DNA from: Linum tenue
Lineage: Eukaryota > Streptophyta > Magnoliopsida > Malpighiales > Linaceae
Assembly (NCBI GenBank): GCA_946122785.1
Contig: CAMGYJ010000008.1
Coordinates: 55,872,963-55,936,962, forward strand
Direction of reading: 5' to 3'
Length of the DNA: 64,000 nucleotides
Shown here: positions 21,327 to 32,850 of the stretch, piece by piece
Position numbering within the stretch: position 1 is the stretch's first letter
How the letters are laid out: each line of letters starts with the position of its first letter
Translations under genes and position numbers: made by a program
The notes under the pieces: generated by a model
Told to the model about the DNA's origin: nothing
Databases searched by the model: none
The model's input: the letters and a program-made list of their open reading frames with translations, nothing else

Positions 21327-22370
21327 GTCAACCTGCAAAGCGTGCAATACATTTTGAGTATCATTTCAAGAGCAAGCATACCAATGTCAATGAACAATAG
21401 AAGTGATGCACACAGCAGTGGTGCAATGTTTAATACATAACTTGGAAATCATGATTAACACGACATAGGAATTAGGATCACTATGCTCCCACAAAGCTAG
21501 AGTAATGGAACTACCAACTTGAACCTATAACACACTAAAATTCAAACTTAATGTACAAAGAAAGCTTGTGAAACTTGTCATCATGTAGCGACCAATATAA
21601 ATTTAAAGGTAATCAATCCCAATTTAAAAAAGATTACCTTAGGTGTTTTTCACGCACAAGCCTCCGACCGAAATTGGACAATTGGAGCAGTAATTAGCCG
21701 TTAGGGACACCGAATTACCGACTGAACGCTCAATAGAAGCCAATTGACGAAACCCCCAAACCAATTTGGCAGATAGAGCCCCCAATTTTCTGTCTGAAAA
21801 ACCCTAACCCTAGATTTCGAATTCACCTATCAAACAACGAATTGACGTATCAAAAAGGGATTTTTCGTGAAGGTAACAGCCCCGGGAACGAAACCCCTCT
21901 ACCTATTCGAAGAATCGGACGATCAGACGCAGATCGAAAATTACCGAAAAAAATCAAAACCCTAAGGACGAGACCGGAGCACGATTATCTGCAAAATTGG
22001 AGGGAAATCGATAGGGTAAATTTACAAAGGGACAATTCGAAGGCGAAACTGTGAAGGATCGGTGGATTAGAGGTGTCGTAGATTGCAGATCTGGAACCCT
22101 AACCCTACGTTTCGAAAATCGACGGCAGGAGGGGAGCAAAAGGGGTCGATCGAGAGAGAACGAAACGAATTGAACGAATCGGGCGACAATTCAAAGGATT
22201 GAACAACGAATCAAGGCGGAGATCGGAAAATTGATTTTCAAGATTGGGAAGGAGAGGGTTGGTGGCGGCGGCGAAAGACGGAATCGTGCTTGTGGCTTTT
22301 TGTAAGAAGGCGCGGTTCAAAAGACCTAACCGGGTTAATTCTTTGCCGAATGAGCTGGACCACAATTAAT
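21327..22370 (-). promoter_or_regulatory. 5' UTR, 5' UTR intron and promoter of the ELM2/SANT gene
   Basis: On the minus strand a strong acceptor, TTTGCAG/GTTGACATG, sits at 21333/21332, six bases before the ATG. A plausible donor, AAG/GTAATC, lies near 21636. This implies a 5' UTR intron of roughly 300 bp. Upstream, 21640-22300 is purine/pyrimidine-rich with several 'ccctaaccc'-type blocks, typical of a plant 5' leader. No clear TATA box was seen, as is common for housekeeping regulators. Confidence 0.55.
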
Positions 22371-23361
22371 AAAAACCTAAACCGGCCCTGATTTCTAGGA
22401 AAATTACGTTAAGGCCCCTTTTCTTTCAGACGATTCGATTACGGAGCCTATAAATCTTTTCTTTTCCGTTGCATTCAACCCACAGAGAAGAAAAGGAATT
22501 TAACCAAAAAAAGAGAAGAAAGGGATTTTTAGGTCTCTACATTCGATGAGAACAATAAAACCTATTTTGATGGTTAAAGTGGTGGAGTTTTAATTTACCA
22601 CAATTTTCTCGGATTCCTTGTCAGTGAAATAGAGTTCTAAAGAGAGAGGAGAGACAAAAAGCTATGAAACTCTTAACGTTATCCATTAATGAAAGTTGAA
22701 ATCAAGTCTTGTTAAGTGGAGGTCGACCACTTTTGAAAATCACCGGACATATATGATGGTCATCAGTCTTGATGGCAAACCAACCAAGCAAGAAAGCCAG
22801 AGCTAGCAACGACGAAGAAAGTTTTGGCAGTGGTAATTGCGAGAGTGACTGATTAAGAGATGAGGGCAACTGAGCCTCCACTTGATAAAAAGGAGAAAAC
22901 CCATGATCCAAGAAGAAGGAGATGAAATCTGTTGGGGCTAAGGTCTCTCACAAATACTCGTTCTTAGGCAATTGTTCACCCATCACCATCCCGGTAAGGA
23001 GATGAGCTGATGTCAGATGAATATGAAGGAGATGATGTTGAAGACTGTCTTCATTACACCAAAATTTGAATAAATAAGAGCACGAATGCTCGAGTTTGAA
23101 ACTATTTAAGAAGAGCAATAAAGAAGGGGATTTCTTCCTGATCTTTGACTTGATTGATAGTCTCAGTTTGGATAAAATTACCTACTCATCTCTTGCTATC
23201 GAGATGAAAAAATTCATATATATATAATTTTCAGTACAAGCTGGGTAGAGTTGAGAAGATTGGCTACAATACTAGTAATGGTTCAAGGGGAATTATGCTC
23301 GGATTTGTGTCAAATTAGATCTGAGAAAAAGACTTGTTTCAATGTATATAATCAAAAAGAG
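22371..23361. other. intergenic
   Basis: AT-rich; no gene, RNA gene or clear repeat found. Confidence 0.5.
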
Positions 23362-23711
23362 TGTTGTTAGAAACTGAACAAAAAAACTAAGGTTACCGAA
23401 TCAGGTTGAGCCGAGGACTATCTCGCTCCCTTTACGACGTTTGCGGAATTGCCTTGTTGTGCACAACAGACTATAAGGCGGTTGCCTCTAGGATAAAACA
23501 ACCACTCATTTGCTCAGTGATTTTGTGCAAACACCAAAGCTTTTTGAACCTCACTCTCTCTCGTGTTTCTTCTCTTCGAATTTGTGTATCTAGAGGGTCT
23601 CAGGGGTCAGGTATTTATAAGAGCCGAGACCCCCCTCCCCAGAATATTCCTGATTAGTGGGAAATAAGTCACCCTTAATCAAGAAAATAAATATCTAATC
23701 AATTAACCCAT
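23362..23711 (-). repeat. copia LTR, left piece
   Basis: Starts TGTTGTTAGAAACTG. Contains 'tatttataagagccgagac' near 23612, a possible TATA region. It continues at 39356. Confidence 0.6.
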
Positions 23712-24402
23712 TGATTCGGGCCTAATTGTACATGTTTTGCCTCGTTTTACTTAGGTGTTTGTGCCAAATTTGCTCCTAAAAGGTTGTTTTACGCTAGGTT
23801 CCTCGTGTTTGAGTGTGTTTCAAGATTCAACAGGTGAAACCAGCCTCGGAGTCGAAAGTTGGGCAAAAAAGATCGAGAACCGGGAGAAGATGTGAAAAGG
23901 GGCTAGTTCACGGCTTTCCCAAGAGTTCACGGTCATGCTAGACCGTGAAGAAGAGTCCTTGACCGTGAATCACGAGGCGTCTAGAGCCAAAACGAGGGTT
24001 ACTAACGCATGGTGAGTTCACGGTCTCTAAGACCGTGAACAAAGGCAGTTGACCGTGAACAGAAGTGAACGATGCAGCGCGTTTTGGCGCACGCCTGACG
24101 TTCAAGGACCCGTTTCGTGGTTCACGGCCGTGAACTCAGCTCGTCTCTGGTTTAAATGATGAGCTAAAAGGAGGAGAGAGAGAGGAGAACCCATTTTGTG
24201 AGAGAAGCCTTATTCTGAATTCTAGAGAGAGAAACACGAACCAAAGGGAGAAGAAGGCTAGGGTTTAGCTTCAAGGCAGATTTTGGGAAGATTTCCTCCA
24301 AGGAAAGCTCAACTCAAGGGCAAAGAAGACTGGGAGCATCCTCCAAGATGGTTTCCACCTCTTTCCCTTTTGCTTTTCCCACTTCTAACATGGAGTAGAC
24401 CT

Positions 24403-25149
24403 GCACATGGGCGATGAGCCGTGCTTGGGCCGGCACGGCACGGGCACGCTTCGGACCCATTTATTTCGTGTCATGCTTTGCACGGCCCTTCAGTTTTCGT
24501 GTCGTGCCATGCAAGCCCATTTGTTAACTTTGCTAGGCCTGGCCCAGGCCTGGGCACGGTTCGAATCGTGTCGTGCCTATTCGTGCTCGTGTCATGCTCG
24601 TATTCGTGTTTAATGAAAAGGACGAAAACAAAAGAGAGAATGAAAAATAAGGTGAAAATTGGACGGAGGAAGATAGTATTAATCGATAATGTTTGAGAAA
24701 AGTAAAAAATCAGGGGGAAAAGAAAATTGGAAGTATAGCGTGTGATTTGGCTTTGTTTAATTCTTTATCCATTTTTACTTATGTTAGTAATTATGTATAT
24801 ATCTTTTTGACACATCTAACAACAACAAATAATTATTTTTCTACTTGTGTTTTGTAATATTAACTTATAATTCGTTTTATATTTATTTTCTATCAAATAA
24901 ATATTATTTTCGTGCCATGTTCGTTCTTATACTCAATAAAGTCTCGAAAATATTAGGCCCGACATGACCCACTTATATACCGTGTCATGCCTGTGCTCGT
25001 GCCCATGAAGTTTAGGATCGGCACGACCCATAAATTATCTGTGCTCGTGTCGGGCTAGCCCATTTATTTCGTGCCCATGCTCGTGTTGTGCTCTAACCGT
25101 GCCGTGTCGTGCTAGCCCGTGGGCGGCACGGCCCGGTGCCCACATACAA
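24403..25149. mobile_element. hAT-like nonautonomous element in the A2 LTR
   Basis: 747 bp absent from the other A2 LTR. It is flanked by an imperfect 8-bp repeat, GTAGACCT (24395-24402) and GGAGACCT (25150-25157); eight bases is the hAT target length. Both ends are GC-rich with repeated GCACGG/CCGTGC phrases in inverted arrangement, while the middle is AT-rich. It has no transposase. Confidence 0.65.
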
Positions 25150-25289
25150 GGAGACCTCCTTTCACTTGGGTGTGGTGAAACCCTAACTCTACCATGTAGT
25201 TTTCTTTTATGTGTATTGGATGATTGTCATTGAGTATTTTTTTTAATTCAATGAATGAGGCATTATTCATCATGATTGTGCATGCTTTT

Positions 25290-25440
25290 GTTTAGCAACC
25301 TAGGGGTTGTGCACGTTTTGTGCTTAGCATCCTTAGGTTTGTTCACGTTTTGTGCTTAGCATCCTTAGGTTTGTGCATTTAAGTGCTTAGCAACCTAAGG
25401 ATTGTGCATAATTGTGCTTAGCACCCTTAGGTTCGTGCAA
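25290..25440 (+). repeat. tandem repeat in the A2 5' LTR
   Basis: Three to four diverged copies of a roughly 35-bp unit, 'gtgcttagca.cctta.g.ttgtgca'. The 3' LTR has fewer copies, so the array changed after insertion. Confidence 0.6.
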
Positions 25441-25992
25441 GTTGGTACTAGCAATCTAATTAGCCACCTAAACTAGGTTAAGTGCGGGCAACACTCAATA
25501 TTGAGTTAAGCAAATAAGTTAATAGCGATTAAGCTGTCCGACCTTAGAGTTGAGTGAGGGAGTAAGTCAACTACCGATTGTCTAAACCGAGAGGGTCGAG
25601 TGACATGACCTCTCATGCTTACCTCGGTTTAGCAATTGAGATTGTTGTCTCCGACCATATATGCATCCCTCGGCGGTTCGCAATTATCGTGCCCAAAGCA
25701 ATCGTTCCAATTCACATATCATGGTAACAGTTAGGGGGAAGCGACACCCGAGTGATCCTTCCACAAAAGAGTTTTCAAAACCAATTACCTTTGCTTTCTT
25801 TCATTTCAATTAGCAAACCTTTAAACCAAAACTTTGTTGCTAGATAATGATTTCAACAACTGAAGTAGGGGTAGACGGACTGACCCGGACCAATATCTAA
25901 ATACTTGCCCTTTACTACACCCGACTAGAGTTTAAAAAATTGGGCTCTAGTTGGGATTTTATTGTGGTGTAGTTTCGAGCGAGTCAAGTTTT

Positions 25993-26007
25993 TGGCGCCG
26001 TTGCCGA
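25993..26007 (+). other. primer binding site of A2
   Basis: TGGCGCCGTTGCCGA, complementary to the 3' end of plant tRNA-Asp as known for Athila-type elements, six bases inside the LTR end. Confidence 0.8.
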
Positions 26008-26133
26008 GAAACAACGGTCTGTTATCTTGAAAAAGTTGTTGGTTGTTAATCTAGCTTTTAATTTTTAGTTTTGCAAGTGTGTGTTCTTTGCTTGTGCTAG
26101 ACTTGGTGTTTTCTGATTGTGTGTAGGTGGTGC

Positions 26134-26790
26134 ATGACCCGGAGCAACCCGACACCTTTGCTACCACTTGACGAGGACATAAACCGAACTCTCCGGCTCC
26201 TAGCACGGAAGAGAGATCTAGCGGTGCCAAGTAAAAGAGGAAGCCCCGACTTCGATGGGAAGCGTTGTGACCCCACTTCAAGCGAAGTTAGATCAGTTGA
26301 TCAGAGTAATGCTCGAGGATAAGAGACAAGTAACCAGGGTAGCAACACCTATGGAGTGGGGTGAAAGTTGGGACTATGAGGAAGTAGAGTATCACCAGAT
26401 GACCCGCCTTGAGGAGGTGGTGATGACCTTTGTCGCCTCCAGCTCTAAAAAGTTTGAAAGAATCGACAGATTCATTGGAGAGGCAATAGAGAAGTTCTTG
26501 ACCATAGAGGCGGGGTTGGAGAGTCATGAAACCCACTTGATCAACCTGGGCACAAGCATAGGGGTTATCTCGCAAGCGGCTCGGTCTTGGGAGTCAGCCG
26601 ACAAAGTTGACGTAGTAGCCGTTACTCTTCAAAGTGGAAGAGAGGCCAAAGAGCTACCCCCAAAGAAGAAACAGCTCGCAACAAGGGGGGTGGTAACCTC
26701 CCCTTGCAGTCGGAAGCCACTAGTGAAAGGGACCTCGACTCTACGACCCCTCAACCGACCTCTCAAGGAGTGGATGTCACTCTGACCCCT
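26134..26790 (+). pseudogene. gag remnant of A2 with core deleted
   Basis: It starts MTRSNPTPLLPLDEDINRTL (26134), the equivalent of the B2 gag start. It then jumps within about 35 codons to the C-terminal part: KLDQLIRVMLEDKRQ in another frame at 26255-26785, with VASSSKKFERIDRFIGEAIE. The whole retrotransposon-gag core and the CCHC knuckle present in A1 and B1 are missing, so this Gag could not form particles. Confidence 0.7.
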
Positions 26791-27798
26791 CAACCGGAGC
26801 CAGAAAAGAGGAAAGCGATCCCAGCTCTCACTTATCCTTCACGACTCCGCAACGACCGCATGGCAGCGGAGTTCTCCCACTTCATGGAGTTGATGAACCA
26901 GTTGCATTTAAACATTCCCTTCCTGGAGGTCGTCACCCAAATGCCCAAGTAAGCAAAATACTTGAAAGACCTCCTCACCAACAAGAAGAAGCTGGAAGGG
27001 GTAGCTACTGTGAGATTGAATGAGAAATGCTCCGCCCTCGTGCAGAACCACTTGCCCTCGAAACGCAAAGATCCAAGGAGTTTCACTATCCCTTGCTTTA
27101 TTGGTGACGTATGCATAGGAAAGTCCTTGGCGGACCTAGGAGCTAGCATTAATGTGATGCCCTATAAGTTTTTTCAAAAGCTAGAACTAGGAGAACTTAG
27201 GGCCACTAGGATGCACATTCAGTTGGCAGACAAGTCTGTAGTACGACCTAAAGGTGTGGTGGAGGACCTGTTCATTAAAGTAGTACCTCTCATTTTTCCT
27301 GTAGACTTTGTTATCTTAGACATTGATGAGAAATTTGAGGTCCCCCTCATCTTTGGTAGACCTTTCTTAGCCACCTCCAAGGCCTTGATTGATGTGCATG
27401 GAGGTAGGTTGGTGCTTAGGGCAGGAGGGGAGGAGGTCACATTCTCTATTGATGATAACATGAAGTTGTCTCGTTGCCATGATGATTTTGGTTACTGCGA
27501 AGAGGTTTTTGACTTCGTGGAGGCACTTGTGTATGCGGGTGCCCTTACCTCTGACCCCTTTGAGGAGTATTGTTTGGTAGGAGCAGACGCCCCAGACTCC
27601 CCGAAGGATGAGAGCCAACCCCCGCAAGATCAAGAATTTGAGGCATTACCCTCAATGCCGAAAATCCCTACCTCTCTGGAGGAACCCCCCGAGTTGGAAT
27701 TTAAACCGCTACCTCCTCACCCCGAGTACACCTTTTTAAGGATGATGGGAAGCTTCCAGTCGTCATCAATGCCAATCTTACACCCGAGCAGAAGGTAG
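26704..27798 (+). pseudogene. aspartic protease region of A2
   Basis: NQLHLNIPFLEVVTQMPK is followed by one in-frame TAG-type stop at 26950-26952. The frame is then open from 26962: LNEKCSALVQNHL, CFIGDVCIGKSLADLGASINVMP with the DLG active-site triad, PVDFVILDIDEKFEVPLI and FGRPFLATSKALIDV. The frame runs into the spacer before RT and ends at 27798. Without the early stop this would be an ordinary Athila-like protease. Confidence 0.8.
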
Positions 27799-27800
27799 AA

Positions 27801-28995
27801 TTGATCGGGGTCTTTAGGCGTCACGAGAGGGCAATAGCTTGGAAGATCACAGACATCCGGGGAATTGGGCCAAACTTTTGTTCACACAAGATCCAACCAG
27901 AGGAGGGGGCCAAACCGGTTCAGCAACTGCAGAGGCGAGTGAATCCTAATCTGGAAGAAGTGGTGAATGCAGAAGTGATCAAGCTACTGGATGTCGGGAT
28001 TATCTAGCCTATCTCGGATAGCCAGTGGGTGAGCCCAACCTAGTTGGTCTTTAAGTAAGGAGGAATGACTGTGGTAGCCAATGAAAAGGAAGAGCTTATA
28101 CCAACAAGAACGGTGACGGGGTGGAGGGTATGCATTGACTATCAAAGATTGAACGAAGCCACTAGAAAGGACCACTTCCCTTTGCGTTTCATTGATCAAA
28201 TCCTGGAGAGACTCGCTGGGCATGATTACTACTGCTTCTTAGATGGGATGTCAGGGTACTTCCAGATCCCAATTGCCCCAGAAGATCAAGCCAAGACAAC
28301 ATTCACATGCCCTTTTGGGACTTTTGCATACCGGCCCATTCCGTTTGGATTGTGCAATGCCTAGGCAACATTCCAGTGGTGCATGGTAGCCATCTTTGAT
28401 AAGCTGGTTGGGGAGATAATGGAAGTATTCATTGATGACTTTTCAGTGTTCGGAGACTCATTCTCTCACTATCTGGCCAACTTGGAGAAGGTCCTTGAGC
28501 GATGTGAAGAAACCAATCTAGCTTTGAGATGGGAGAAGTCCCATTTTACGGTCCGGTAGGGCATTGTGTTGGGTCACAAAATCTCCAAGCGTGGGATTGA
28601 GGTGGATCGAGCAAAGTCGAGACAATAAGCAAGATCCCTCCTCCAACCACAGTCAAAGGCATAAGGAGTTTCCTTGGGCATGCGGGGTTTTACCGACGTT
28701 TCATCGAAAACTTCTCCAAGATTGCATTGCCCTTGACCAAGCTTTTGGAGAAGGACGCCCCATTCCTTTTCGCAAAGGAATGTTTTGATGCTTTCAACAT
28801 CCTTAAAGAGAAGCTCACAAATGCCCCCATAATGGTCTCACCGGATTGGGACCTTCCCTTTGAGCTCATGTGCGATGCTAGTCGCTATGCAGTGGGAGCA
28901 GTTTTGGGTCAAAGGCGGGGTAGACACTTTCAACCTATTTGCTATGCCACAAAGACGCTGAATGATGCTCAGGAAAACTACACAACCACGTAGAA
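27801..28995 (+). pseudogene. reverse transcriptase and start of RNase H, A2
   Basis: Pieces in order: AIAWKITDIRGIGPNFCSHK; RTVTGWRVCIDYQRLNEAT (28065-28364); CFLDGMSGYFQIPIAPEDQA; EVFIDDFSVFGDSF with the catalytic Asp pair intact; EKDAPFLFAKECFDAFN; and [20 protein letters not shown] of RNase H (28727-28993). At least five in-frame stops and a frameshift near 28620 are present. The RNase H is cut at TYTTT/KEL by the B1 insertion at 29002. Confidence 0.85.
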
Positions 28996-29698
28996 AGAGC
29001 TTGACACGCTAAAACACAACACCAAACTGCGACCAAGTGCAATCGTAGAATGGAAATGCAGAATAGTGGAAGTTCAATTTATCAACCCGGGGTCTAGATC
29101 TATTGATAACTCCGTGATTATCTATTATCTAGCGAGACTAAGTTGAGTGAATGTGATTTTAAGCTAAAGTAGTAAGAAAGCAGGAAATAGTTCGAAGTTC
29201 TTAAGCAAGGGAAGAGTCACTCGGGAATGAGTCCCCCTAGCTCCTTAGTTAGGTCAAAGTTGTAATTACCTTTGGTTGAATTACTGTTGATTAAACTGCG
29301 GAAGATCCGACTGAAGCTTGGAATCTCTTAAGCTAACCAAGCCCTCTCAGACAGACTACCCGGCAGACGACTAATCTTCACAGGGATAGAACGCCAAGGC
29401 AATTAACACAGAACTCTACTATTGGAATTGAATTCCAATACAAAAAAGTGAATCAACTTACTCTCGTATAATCGATGCACTACTAGTGATTGAAGAAGCT
29501 CTAACAACCTAATCAGATTCTATCTATCTCAGGTTGCAGCAGAAATCAAGAAAAGATGATCAGGCTTCAATTGACTCAATCAAAACACTTCAATCGATTA
29601 TAATCAAGCAGTATCACAAACCAAACGTCATTACAATCGATATCCCTAACACATGGAACTAGGATTCTTCAAACCCAAGTGAGAGAGGGTTCTACTCC

Positions 29699-29700
<2 letters not shown>

Positions 29701-29731
<31 letters not shown>
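29701..29731. repeat. (AG)n microsatellite in the B1 LTR
   Basis: About fifteen AG units. The matching site in the other LTR (near 34955-34970) has far fewer, showing expansion or loss after insertion. Confidence 0.9.
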
Positions 29732-29735
<4 letters not shown>

Positions 29736-29929
29736 TAGAATACAAAGCAGTCATACTCATCAAGATGGGAAGGATCTGCTCTGTTATGATAATCTTCACT
29801 CCAAGGATGAAATCCAAGCTTGATTGATGAAACCCATCTCCAAAGTCACCTCTAGGGTTTGTTCTTCGCACTTTCTCTCTCTAGCATTCTGTTTTTTGCT
29901 CTGAAAATCGATCACCTCTTCAAACACCC

Positions 29930-30240
29930 GAAATTGGGTTAAAACCCTGAATACCGTGACTACACAGCCAGGCCACACGGTCGTGTAGAATTACCCAGCT
30001 GCCCGTGTGGAATTGCAAAATGTCGCGTTTCACTTAAGTGGCTTCATGTTCGCTACACGGCCACAACCGCACGGCCGTGTGGAATTATGGCCTGCCCGTG
30101 TGAACTCCCTGCGAATTCCACACAGCCAAAAAGGACCCTTTACACGACCAGTGTGGCTTGCCCGCGCAAAGAGGTTCCACACGGCCATGTCACACGACCG
30201 TGTGGCATTTAGGTTTGGCCGTGTGGTTTCCCCAGCTTTT
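29930..30240 (-). promoter_or_regulatory. CACACGG/CCGTGTG motif island, B1 3' LTR
   Basis: About twelve copies of CACACGG or CCGTGTG in both orientations within 310 bp, several joined as full palindromes such as GCACGGCCGTGTGG. The same island occurs in the B1 5' LTR at about 35195-35415 and in the B2 LTRs. Confidence 0.65.
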
Positions 30241-30419
30241 CGTCACAGGTCCTAACTTCGTCCAATCGGCCCCAAACTCATCCCCAAACCTTCCTTCATG
30301 TACTCTAACCTGAAATATCACAAACAAGAACAACCTAGCATGAAATCAACCTAAAACACGAGAGATGAGACTCAAACGGTACAGGAATGGTGGACAAAAC
30401 ATGTGTATATATCAAGTCA

Positions 30420-30437
30420 TCAAATTCCCCCACACTT
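30420..30437 (-). other. polypurine tract of B1
   Basis: On the minus strand AAGTGTGGGGGAATTTGA abuts the LTR start TGACTTG. Confidence 0.75.
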
Positions 30438-30442
30438 AACAG

Positions 30443-30462
30443 TTTGCTTGTCCCCAAGCAAA
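30443..30462 (-). ncRNA. pre-PPT hairpin, B1
   Basis: On the minus strand, arms TTTGCTTG and CAAGCAAA enclose a GGGA loop. It is a perfect 8-bp stem, extendable past one bulged T. Confidence 0.55.
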
Positions 30463-31564
30463 ACTGACTCAAACCAATGCAACTCTCCAGACCTCTATAG
30501 CAACATGCACCCCCGATCGTCGGTAGAGGATTTCCTAGGTCATTTAACATCTTATGAGGTCAACCGACGCACAAGACACCTCCTAGCTTCTTCGGCGAGA
30601 ACTCTAGTCTCGAGTCGGCATCATGGCAATAGTGATCAGAGGACAAATGAATCGTGTATGAAGGGACTCTCAAAAACAGAAAGATCATGGACTCACCTTT
30701 TTTAAGGTGCTCTATTTTCTTCTTGAAGATGGTTGGAACCCTTCTTTTTTTTCTTTTTTTGTTGTTTATTTTTTTTGAAGGGTCCCAACCTATTATTTCC
30801 AGAAAATGGGGCTCCCACCTATTAAAGGTTTTGAGGGAGCCCGACTCTTACTGGCAATGCCAGGAGCAGCTCTTAACGGCCATGCCGGCAGCAGATGTCT
30901 CGAGCCTCGTGCGGGGGAAAGAAATGTAAGGGGGCAGGAGGTAGTAGGTGAAAATTGGGAACGAATTCCCGTCTCCCCTTACACACTCACCCTTTTCGAA
31001 TGGGAGACGTTATTTTAAAAGCACGATTTAGAGCACCTTTTTTTTGAAAACATGATACAGGAGTCCATGACAGGCAGAGAGTCCACAATACCACACAATT
31101 CAAGGGTCCTAAGATCACTAACTCACACAATCAACCAACACAATATGAAGAAGAAAGGAGATTTCTTAAATGCATCAACATCCTCCATAGTGCTACCCTA
31201 CCTCCCTAGGTTGCATATCACCATAAAGACTGTCAATTCAAAGCATAGTGAGTAGGATATTGCAGGGAATAGTACTTGGAGCCCTCAATTCATCAAATTG
31301 AACAGTGGACTAGGCTCCAAGCACACAAACTCATCTACCAGTCAAAGATAGATAAACACCCCCCCACACACACTTAAGTTCGACATTGCCCTCAATGGAG
31401 CAGAGGGAAAGATAAGGGGAAACGATGTTACCGGGAAAACGGACTGCCGGGGGACTGGAAATGGGACCAGTCAGCAGGGCTAGAGTCATCAAAACACACT
31501 GGGTGATAGAAACCATAGTTCCAAGTGGACAAACCGGAAACAAACGAAAGAAAAACAAACCTTG
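30463..31564 (-). other. 3' noncoding region of B1
   Basis: No coding frame of note. It includes two near-complementary runs, 'aaaaggtgctc' near 30700 and 'gagcaccttttttt' near 31031, which could fold over the 330 bp between them. There is no env-like ORF and no motif island. Confidence 0.45.
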
Positions 31565-31582
31565 GTGGGGTTGCCTCCCCAC
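31565..31582 (-). ncRNA. post-pol hairpin, B1
   Basis: On the minus strand GTGGGGAGGCAACCCCAC, a perfect 6-bp stem with loop AGGCAA, preceded by AAGCGCTT. It starts about 48 bp after the stop at 31630. Confidence 0.65.
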
Positions 31583-31629
31583 AAGCGCTTATTTACCGTC
31601 TTTTAGCTGGACGCCAATAGGGTGGATGC

Positions 31630-32850
31630 TCATAGAGGTGTAGGAACAGGTGCCTCCAAGAGCGGATCCACATCGCTCTTGAGGTACAACTTCAGATGGT
31701 GGCCATGCACACAACGGGTGTGACCACCAGCACTCGTCAACTCGACCTGGCCATCCAACAGGATGCAAGCGACTGAATACTCGGATGGCCAAGGCGGTCG
31801 TGGCTCAGGAGCCGGGACCAGCTCATAGTGGTCTCCAGATTTCTTTCGAGCAGGCTTAGCTACCTGCAGTTTCGGTCGCCACTCCTCCTTAATCCACTTT
31901 GTTGGTAATTGAGAAAGCGGGGGCAGTGGAGGAGGAGGGGGTGCAAAGTCCTGCAAAACGGAAGACACAGAGAGATACACAACAACCTCGTGTACCTGGT
32001 GAGATAAAGCATGCACAGGCGAGATAACATTCATATTATTAGCAATGGAAAATGTTATCTGCTCCTCGTCATCTCTCATAGTTAGGGTCCCATCATGCAC
32101 ATTTATGAGAGCCTTGGCGGTGGCTAGGAAAGGCCTACCTAAAATAAGGGGCACTTTTGCGTCTTCATTGATGTTCAAGACAACAAAATCCACAGGATAA
32201 AAGAATCTGTCAACCTTAACCAGGAGTTCTTCCACTATGCCCCTAGGATGAAGTACAGATCGGTCAGCTAATTGAATACTCATCCTAGTTGCACTAGGTT
32301 CACCTAAGCCTAGTTTCTTAAACAATTTATATGGTATAACATTGATACTAGCGCCTAAATCCGCCAAGGACCTCTCTACATGCAAATTACCAATAGAGCA
32401 CGAGATAGTGAAACTACCTAGGTCCTTCCGCTTCAGCGGGAGCTTGTTTTGCAAGATGGTCGAACACTCCTCGTTGAGCTCCACAGTGGCCAGCTCGCTC
32501 AGCTTCTGCTTTTTTGAGAGAAGATCCTTAAGGAACTTTGCATACTTAGGCATTTGAGATAGTGCCTCCCGGAGCTCTCTGTGCCACTGCTTGAGCCACA
32601 CTCCCAGCTGGGTTTGGATATCCTGCAAAATAGCCCGTGTGTTCCTCTGGCCAGCTTCAAGAGCCAGGAATTTACTCGAGGCCTTTTCCATGAACTGCTC
32701 GATAGTGTTGAATTTATGAGCACTGGAATTGGCAAGAGAACCCACCAAGTCTAGCAGTTCAGCTATTAAGTCATTTTGCACTGGTGTTGCAGGAGCTGCA
32801 CCTGGCTGCTGTAAAGGTCGCGGCTGCGGTTGAGCAGCCTTCCCCTGCAT
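31630..32850 (-). CDS. Gag C-terminus-protease-integrase C-terminus fusion ORF, B1
   Basis: A 406-residue open frame in an otherwise broken element. Its N-terminal part is the Pro/Gln-rich Gag tail and a coil segment (SSAHKFNTIEQFMEKASSKF). The linker SQMPKYAKFLKDLL and the protease core follow, with SLADLGASINVIPYKL and LILGRPFLATAKALINV, so the catalytic DLG is intact. After the protease the frame passes through EWRPKLQVAKPARKK and ends HGHHLKLYLKSDVDPLLEAP, which matches the last segment of B2 integrase (NGHLLKLYLGGAVE). RT, RNase H and most of integrase were removed and the frame happened to be kept, or was selected to be kept. Expression is unknown. Confidence 0.7.
   Translation of the reverse strand: MQGKAAQPQPRPLQQPGAAPATPVQNDLIAELLDLVGSLANSSAHKFNTIEQFMEKASSKFLALEAGQRNTRAILQDIQTQLGVWLKQWHRELREALSQMPKYAKFLKDLLSKKQKLSELATVELNEECSTILQNKLPLKRKDLGSFTISCSIGNLHVERSLADLGASINVIPYKLFKKLGLGEPSATRMSIQLADRSVLHPRGIVEELLVKVDRFFYPVDFVVLNINEDAKVPLILGRPFLATAKALINVHDGTLTMRDDEEQITFSIANNMNVISPVHALSHQVHEVVVYLSVSSVLQDFAPPPPPLPPLSQLPTKWIKEEWRPKLQVAKPARKKSGDHYELVPAPEPRPPWPSEYSVACILLDGQVELTSAGGHTRCVHGHHLKLYLKSDVDPLLEAPVPTPL

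Larger units (their letters stand above)
23712..25986 (+). repeat. 5' LTR of A2
   Basis: Matches 37928-39350 apart from a 747-bp hAT-like insertion (24403-25149) and extra tandem copies near 25290-25440. It contains a perfect 10-bp inverted repeat, GTTCACGGTC and GACCGTGAAC with a 5-nt spacer, at 24016-24040. A TATA-like TTTAAATGATG lies near 24151. Confidence 0.9.
29002..30419 (-). repeat. 3' LTR of B1
   Basis: Ends TGACACGC (inner end of the LTR, minus) and CAAGTCA (outer start TGACTTGATATATACAC on the minus strand). Contains a CACACGG/CCGTGTG island at about 29930-30240 and a (GA)n run at 29701-29731. Confidence 0.9.
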
